Shown here in pieces: positions 40,202 to 44,745 of a stretch of 44,745 nt of DNA; the stretch's first letter is position 1, and each line of letters starts with the position of its first letter. The DNA is taken from NCBI GenBank assembly GCA_958346935.1, contig CATVTM010000007.1:1-44745 (forward strand), written 5' to 3'. This DNA is from an uncultured Collinsella sp. (GTDB lineage: Bacteria; Actinomycetota; Coriobacteriia; Coriobacteriales; Coriobacteriaceae). The position numbers and the translations under genes are program-made. The notes under the pieces were generated by a model that saw only the letters and a program-made list of their open reading frames with translations, searched no databases and had not been told where the DNA came from.

Positions 40202-40265
40202 TTCGTTTGGGACGTCAGCCTGCTAGGATGTAGAGCGGACTTTAGCTATATAAGGAGTATCCGAC

Positions 40266-41483
40266 GTGTCTATGCGTACCGATGATTTTGACTACAACCT
40301 TCCTGAGGAACTGATTGCCCAGGCTCCTGCCGAGCCGCGCGACTCCTGCCGCCTGCTGGTGGTGGATCGCAAAGGCTCCCAGGCGGGGAAGCCGCTGGAG
40401 CACGGCGGTACCGTTGAGCACCGCATCTTCCGCGACATCATCGACTATATCGAGCCGGGCGACGTGCTCGTCATCAACCAGACGCGCGTGATGCCGGCCC
40501 GCCTGATTGGCCGTAAGGCAGGCTCGGGTGGCGTGGTCGAGACGCTGCTGCTCAAGCGTCGCGAGGATGTTGACCCGCTGGGTCACGTTTGGGAGTGCCT
40601 GGTCAAGCCGGGCAAGCGTCTGAAGCCCGGTGCTCAGATTGAGTATCGCGCCGGTGGCGCCCATGCGCCCGAGGGCGCGCCCGTGGTGCTGACGGCCGAG
40701 GTCGTTGACTTTGTCACCGATAGCCGCGGTGGCCGTCTGGTGCGCTTTGAGCCGGCCGGTTGCAATGCCGCCGGCGAGCCGCGCACGCTTGACGAGGCCA
40801 TTCACGCCGCCGGTCACGTGCCGCTGCCGCCCTACATTACCGATTACGAGGGCGACCCCGAGAAGTACCAGACCGTCTACGCCATGAAGGAAGAGCACTC
40901 GGCTGCCGCTCCCACGGCGGGTCTGCACTTTACGCCCGAGCTTATGGCTGCCATCGAGGCCAAGGGTGCGAAGTTTGCCGCCGTCGAGCTCGAGGTGGGC
41001 ATCGATACCTTCCGCTTGGTGGAGGAGGACGACCCCACGCAACACGTCATGCACACCGAGCGCTACCACGTGTCGCAGGAGGTTGTCGACGCCGTGCATA
41101 AGGCGAAGGCCGAGGGGCATCGCGTAATCGCCGTCGGTACCACCGCAGTGCGCTCGCTCGAGAGCGCCTTTGACGTGGATGCCCCGGTGTTCGATCCGGC
41201 CGTGACGGCGCGCTATTTTGAAGGCCGCGAGGACGGGGCCGACACGCTCGGCCGCGGCGACATCGTGGTGCGCGAGAACGCCACGACGCAGCTCTACCTT
41301 ATGCCCGGCTCGACCTATCACGTGGTCGACGCGCTGATCACGAACTTCCACGTGCCACGCTCCACGCTCATGATGCTCGTGAGCGCGCTTGCTACCCGCG
41401 ACCAGATCATGGATGCCTACGCCGCCGCCATTGAGGAGCGCTACCGCTTCTTCAGCTTTGGCGACGCGATGCTCATTTTGTAA
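40266..41483 (+). CDS. queA: S-adenosylmethionine:tRNA ribosyltransferase-isomerase QueA
   Basis: 405 residues. It transfers and isomerises the ribosyl moiety of SAM onto 7-aminomethyl-7-deazaguanine in tRNA, giving epoxyqueuosine for QueH to reduce. Landmarks: FDYNLPEELIAQAPAEPRD at the start, VLVINQTRVMPARLIG, HSAAAPTAGLHFTPEL, and the C-terminal ITNFHVPRSTLMMLVSALA. GTG 40266 has AAGGAG eight bases upstream. The queH-queA gap is 64 bases. The stop is followed at once by the structured element at 41484. Confidence 0.97.
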   Translation: MSMRTDDFDYNLPEELIAQAPAEPRDSCRLLVVDRKGSQAGKPLEHGGTVEHRIFRDIIDYIEPGDVLVINQTRVMPARLIGRKAGSGGVVETLLLKRREDVDPLGHVWECLVKPGKRLKPGAQIEYRAGGAHAPEGAPVVLTAEVVDFVTDSRGGRLVRFEPAGCNAAGEPRTLDEAIHAAGHVPLPPYITDYEGDPEKYQTVYAMKEEHSAAAPTAGLHFTPELMAAIEAKGAKFAAVELEVGIDTFRLVEEDDPTQHVMHTERYHVSQEVVDAVHKAKAEGHRVIAVGTTAVRSLESAFDVDAPVFDPAVTARYFEGREDGADTLGRGDIVVRENATTQLYLMPGSTYHVVDALITNFHVPRSTLMMLVSALATRDQIMDAYAAAIEERYRFFSFGDAMLIL

Positions 41484-41622
41484 GTTACGCGGTTCTACGA
41501 ACCGCGTAACTGCTCGACGCTGCAAACGCCCCTAAGCGGCAATCTGACGTTCAATCGTCGGGCATGACCAGAAGGGCAATGCCCTCCTCTTTCACGTCAC
41601 CTTGCTCGCTTAGGGGCGTTTT
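41484..41622 (+). ncRNA. Structured RNA element 3' of queA (copy 1)
   Basis: Two parts. A perfect 12-bp hairpin, GTTACGCGGTTC/GAACCGCGTAAC (41484-41510), starts right after the queA stop. Then comes CGACGCTGCAAAC and a long-range stem: AAACGCCCCTAAGCG (41524-41538) pairs with CGCTTAGGGGCGTTT (41607-41621), extended by GCAA/TTGC across one bulge. Inside are TGACGT/ACGTCA and GGGCAT/ATGCCC helices. It ends in TTTT, so it probably also ends transcription. A second copy with compensatory changes lies at 44681. Confidence 0.65.
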
Positions 41623-41668
41623 CGCTGACTTCGCCAAAACATTGGCGTTGCCGTGGTTCACTTGGCAC

Positions 41669-41779
41669 TTGGGGACGTTCCTTTTGTGCCGGTACCTGGG
41701 GACAGTCCTTATGTCAAGAGATTGGTGGTCGTTGGGGATGTTCTTGTTTGACTAGTCGTTTAAGAACGTCCCCAATGAC
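41669..41779. repeat. REP-like GGGGACGTTCCTT repeats
   Basis: Three direct copies and one inverted copy of a short motif: TTGGGGACGTTCCTT (41669), CTGGGGACAGTCCTT (41696), TTGGGGATGTTCTT (41732) and the inverse AAGAACGTCCCCAA (41762). The last two form an imperfect dyad (41728-41779) with about 24-base arms, 18 of them paired, around CTAG. No gene occupies 41484-41818. Confidence 0.6.
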
Positions 41780-41818
41780 TATCAAAAGTTGAGGTGAGGG
41801 TGTTTTTCGGTGCCCTGC

Positions 41819-43588
41819 CTACTTGCTTGCGAACAGCCAGACTAGGATGATCACCAGAATCACGGCGATGATGCAGACGATGGCGCCGGTAAATTTGATG
41901 CGTGAGTCGCGGGTACGCTCGCGCACTGCGTCCTCGGTGGCCTCGAGCTGGGCGACTTCTCGCTCGGTCTCGGCGTGTTCGGCTTTGTCTCGGGCCAAGG
42001 ACCCTGCAAGCGACTCAGTGATCTCTGGGTGGTCGTGCACCTCGGTCGCCTGTTCGATGATCGACTGCGCATGTGCGGCATCTGCTTGGGCGTTGGCGAT
42101 GGTCTGCTCCTGCTCGCGGCGTGCCTTGTCCTCCGCGGCGATCTTCTCGCGCAGTTCGCGCTGACGAGTCGCGGCGGCAGTCTTCGCCGTCTGCAACTCG
42201 TCGCGCGCGGCATCGGCTTCGGTCGTCACGGCTTGGTGCGCGCGTTTTGCGTCGGCGATAGGGGCTTGAGCCTGCTCGACGGCCTGCTCGGCTGCGGCGA
42301 GTGAATGCTCAAGGTCGGCGGTGATGCGCGGGGCATCTTCTTCGGCTTTACGCAGGGCATCTGCCGTGTCGGAAATCTGCATCGAGAGCTCGCTGGTGCG
42401 CACCGTATAGTTGGCGGGATTTGCCGAGGGATTGCGTTGCAGCTCGGCATACTCATGACGCAACGTCTCGAGCTGGGCGCGCGTGGCGTCGACGGTTTGT
42501 TGTGCGGCGGCAATGCCGGCGTCTCGCTCTGCCTTCACCTTGTCGAGGATGCGCTTGGAATCCTCAAGACGTCGAACGAGGCGGTTGCCGGTCTCGCGCG
42601 AGCTCGCCTCGCGGGCCTCCACGGCATCGAGCGCGGCCTTCAGACGGAGCTCAGTCGCGTCATCCTCTGTCTTCATTTGTTCGAGCTGACCCTTGAGCTC
42701 TGTCGCTTTGGAGGCATGGGCATCACGGTCAATCTCGGCGGCCGCTGCAGTCTTTTGGGCCGTGGCAATCGCCTGGCGCTGGTCGGCGACGATCTGGTCG
42801 TAGCGGCCTGCGATATCCTGGCGCGTCTCGAGTTCCTCGGTCTGGTCGGCAATGCGCTGCTCAAGTTCGGCCAGGTGGGCACGGGCATCGGCAAGTGCCT
42901 TTTTCGCGGCGTTCATCTCGCGCATGGCCGAGGCGCCCTGGGCGATAAAGGTGCCCACGGCGTTCGCGGTGTTCGAGACGGCGGTCCCCAGATCGCGGCT
43001 CGCGGCGGGGGAGTGCGGGGCGGTCGGGCGAGCGGTGTCGGCAGCGTCCGCATCGGTAGCCTGCGGCGCGGCGATATTGCCGGTGCCGCCCTCGACCACA
43101 GAAAAGCCTGCTGCGTGTGGGTCGACCGCATCGGCGCCAATCGTGGGATGCTCGAGCTGCAGAAACGAGGGCATGGTGCTGCCCTGGTCGGCAACCGGAG
43201 TCTCGCCGGGTACGAAGGTCGAGGCTGCCTCGGCGGCCTCCTCTTCCTCGGCGTCAACGTCAGCGTCGGCCACGGCGTCTTTCATCGCTTTGACGGCATC
43301 CATCATGGAGTCCATGACGGCGTCGAGCTCTTCTTCCGAAGAAACCTCGATAGGGCCCGTAGCTTGCGGAGCGGCATCCTGTACGGGATGGTCGTCCTGA
43401 GCGGGCGCATCGTCGTTTTGCTCGCCGGCATCTTCGGCGCCGGGGGTTTCCGCCGTAGCGCTTTCGTCCAAGATGGGGTCGTCGAGGTCAATATCATCGC
43501 AGGTCACAGCGTCAGCATCTGCGGTGACGTCTGCGGAATCATCAATATGCTGTTGAGTCTGGGGGTCCAGCTCGTCTGTCATAGGCAT
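41819..43588 (-). CDS. Tail-anchored coiled-coil membrane protein, function unknown
   Basis: 589 residues. An acidic, disordered N-terminal half (MPMTDELDPQTQQHIDDSADV; long Asp/Glu/Ala runs) leads to a long Ala/Glu/Gln coiled coil from about 205 to 550, with LAELEQRIADQTEELETRQ and RELREKIAAEDKARREQEQ. One C-terminal membrane helix (FTGAIVCIIAVILVIILVWL) ends in FASK, so the rod should lie in the cytoplasm. ATG 43588 has AGGAG upstream, slightly close; ATG 43582 is an alternative. Monocistronic, divergent from the SDR gene. Confidence 0.75.
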   Translation of the reverse strand: MPMTDELDPQTQQHIDDSADVTADADAVTCDDIDLDDPILDESATAETPGAEDAGEQNDDAPAQDDHPVQDAAPQATGPIEVSSEEELDAVMDSMMDAVKAMKDAVADADVDAEEEEAAEAASTFVPGETPVADQGSTMPSFLQLEHPTIGADAVDPHAAGFSVVEGGTGNIAAPQATDADAADTARPTAPHSPAASRDLGTAVSNTANAVGTFIAQGASAMREMNAAKKALADARAHLAELEQRIADQTEELETRQDIAGRYDQIVADQRQAIATAQKTAAAAEIDRDAHASKATELKGQLEQMKTEDDATELRLKAALDAVEAREASSRETGNRLVRRLEDSKRILDKVKAERDAGIAAAQQTVDATRAQLETLRHEYAELQRNPSANPANYTVRTSELSMQISDTADALRKAEEDAPRITADLEHSLAAAEQAVEQAQAPIADAKRAHQAVTTEADAARDELQTAKTAAATRQRELREKIAAEDKARREQEQTIANAQADAAHAQSIIEQATEVHDHPEITESLAGSLARDKAEHAETEREVAQLEATEDAVRERTRDSRIKFTGAIVCIIAVILVIILVWLFASK

Positions 43589-43877
43589 GTGCTCCTCATC
43601 GTTGTTCGTCTCCCTATGATAAAGTCTCGCGCCGACATCCCGCGCCCCGCAGCAAAGTTTCAAAACGTGTTCGATGACTCGTTTGGGTGACAAATAATTT
43701 GGCCTCTTTGTCCAGTTCGTGCTTGACATTCCCTTCGCCGAAAGACGTTGCACCGTTCGCCTGCCATGGGCTTTATTTTTCACTTGAACCCGCTAAAGTT
43801 GCATTTCAGCTTTTGGCGCGTGAAGTTGGATGCGCGCAGTCGACGGGCGGGCCCGTCGCGATTTGAAAGGACTTTGT

Positions 43878-44678
43878 ATGGGACTTTTCACTGGTAAGAC
43901 CGTGATCGTCACCGGCGGCGGCAAGGCCACGCTCAAGGACGGTTCCGCCGGCTCCATCGGCTACGGCATCGATATCGCTTTTGCCAAGGAGGGCGCGAAC
44001 CTCGTCATCACCGGCCGCAACGTCGCCAAGCTCGAGGCTGCCAAGGAGTCTCTCGAGGCTGAGTACGGCGTCAAGGTTCTGCCTGTTCAGGCCGATGTCT
44101 CCGCCGGCCAGGACAACGAGGCCGTCGTGCAGAACGTTATCGACAAGGCGATTGAGGAGTTCGGTCGCATCGACGCCGTTGTCAACAACGCTCAGGCCAG
44201 CGCTTCGGGCGTGACCATTGCCGATCACACCATGGACCAGTTTAACCTGGCCATTTACTCTGGCCTGTATGCCACCTACCTGTACATGCAGAAGGCCTAT
44301 CCGCACCTGAAGGAGACCAAGGGCTCCGTGGTCAACTTTGCTTCGGGCGCCGGCCTGTTTGGCAACTACGGCCAGTGCAGCTATGCCGCTGCCAAGGAGG
44401 GCATCCGCGGCCTGACTCGCGTCGCCGCCAACGAGTGGGGCAAGGACGGCATCAACGTCAACATCGTGTGCCCGCTTGCTTGGACCGCCGCGCTCGAGAA
44501 CTTCCAAGATGCCTATCCCGAGGCGTTCAAGGCCAACGTTCACATGCCGCCGGCGGGCCACTACGGCGACGTCGAAAAGGAAATCGGACGCGTGGTCGTT
44601 CAGCTCTGCGGCCCCGACTTTAAGTACATGAACGGCGAGACTGTCACCCTCGAGGGTGGCATGGGCCAACGTCCGTAG
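43878..44678 (+). CDS. Short-chain dehydrogenase/reductase
   Basis: 266 residues. VIVTGGGKATLKDGSAGSIG is a glycine-rich nucleotide loop with a short insert before its last glycines. AVVNNAQASASG is the NNAG-like strand, VVNFASGAG carries the catalytic Ser, and CSYAAAKEGIRGL the Tyr-x-x-x-Lys pair. The C-terminal YMNGETVTLEGGMGQRP is typical. An NAD(P)H enzyme; substrate not readable from sequence. In this group of organisms some SDRs act on bile acids, but I see no specific sign. ATG 43878 has AAAGGA upstream. Confidence 0.9.
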   Translation: MGLFTGKTVIVTGGGKATLKDGSAGSIGYGIDIAFAKEGANLVITGRNVAKLEAAKESLEAEYGVKVLPVQADVSAGQDNEAVVQNVIDKAIEEFGRIDAVVNNAQASASGVTIADHTMDQFNLAIYSGLYATYLYMQKAYPHLKETKGSVVNFASGAGLFGNYGQCSYAAAKEGIRGLTRVAANEWGKDGINVNIVCPLAWTAALENFQDAYPEAFKANVHMPPAGHYGDVEKEIGRVVVQLCGPDFKYMNGETVTLEGGMGQRP

Positions 44679-44680
44679 GA

Positions 44681-44745
44681 GTTGCGGCGTTTTACCAAAC
44701 GCCGCAACGGGCCGACGCTGCAAACCCGCCAGAGCGGCAATCTGC
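44681..44745 (+). ncRNA. Structured RNA element 3' of the SDR gene (copy 2, cut by window end)
   Basis: It starts with a perfect 12-bp hairpin, GTTGCGGCGTTT/AAACGCCGCAAC (44681-44708), then CGACGCTGCAAAC, CCGCCAGAGCGGCAATCTG. Layout and fixed bases match copy 1 at 41484, while the paired bases have changed together. The 3' half is beyond the window. Confidence 0.6.

Noticed and set aside
41564..41755. 63-codon ORF over the repeat cluster after queA
   Set aside because: Its protein simply translates the structured element and the GGGGAC repeats.

Overview
The window reads as chromosome of a high-GC, anaerobic gut actinobacterium of the Coriobacteriia, most like Collinsella. This is an inference from gene content and style: superoxide reductase, class III fructose-1,6-bisphosphatase, formate-THF ligase with a separate FchA/FolD pair, C69 dipeptidase, DUF4430 surface proteins under a B12 riboswitch, QueH-type queuosine synthesis, and GC-rich codons with strong AAGGAG ribosome binding sites. 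No rRNA, tRNA, CRISPR array or phage block was seen.

Layout. 1-4.6 kb: end of a superoxide reductase gene, a NadE-like protein that has lost both active sites, and a tight ruvCAB operon. 4.7-10.6 kb: fhs, a small Cys-rich protein, a PASTA-like membrane protein, a CDF metal transporter and a zinc-ribbon protein. 10.7-14.2 kb is an accessory, lower-GC stretch. It holds a START-like gene whose SHOCT tail is out of frame, two convergent homologous segments around a 30-codon ORF, an ADP-ribosylglycohydrolase, perfect hairpins, and a HicA/HicB-like toxin-antitoxin pair with a candidate operator. 14.3-18.6 kb: a Tat-exported phosphatidylinositol phospholipase C with a LANTG tail, then two paralogous lipoproteins. 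18.9-20.4 kb: fchA-folD, followed by a 239-bp MITE. 20.7-24.6 kb: C69 dipeptidase, then a phasin-like/UbiB-kinase pair.

24.68-29.68 kb is the most striking region: a cobalamin riboswitch upstream of two adjacent surface-protein genes. The first encodes four transcobalamin-like DUF4430 domains plus a beta-propeller, the second a membrane-anchored single DUF4430 domain. Together they look like a Gram-positive surface corrinoid-capture apparatus.

29.8-39.0 kb: two GtrA proteins, class III FBPase, DegV, a TIM-barrel-like protein, a small membrane protein, an rRNA m5C methyltransferase and an atypical methionyl-tRNA synthetase. 39.0-44.7 kb: a DUF3267 membrane zincin, queH and queA, a structured repeat element, a tail-anchored coiled-coil protein and an SDR oxidoreductase followed by a second copy of the same structured element, cut by the window end.

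Functional links: fhs, fchA and folD form a formate-to-methylene-THF route in which FolD appears to have lost its cyclohydrolase residues and FchA supplies that step. queH and queA are late steps of one tRNA modification. Fbp gives gluconeogenic capacity.
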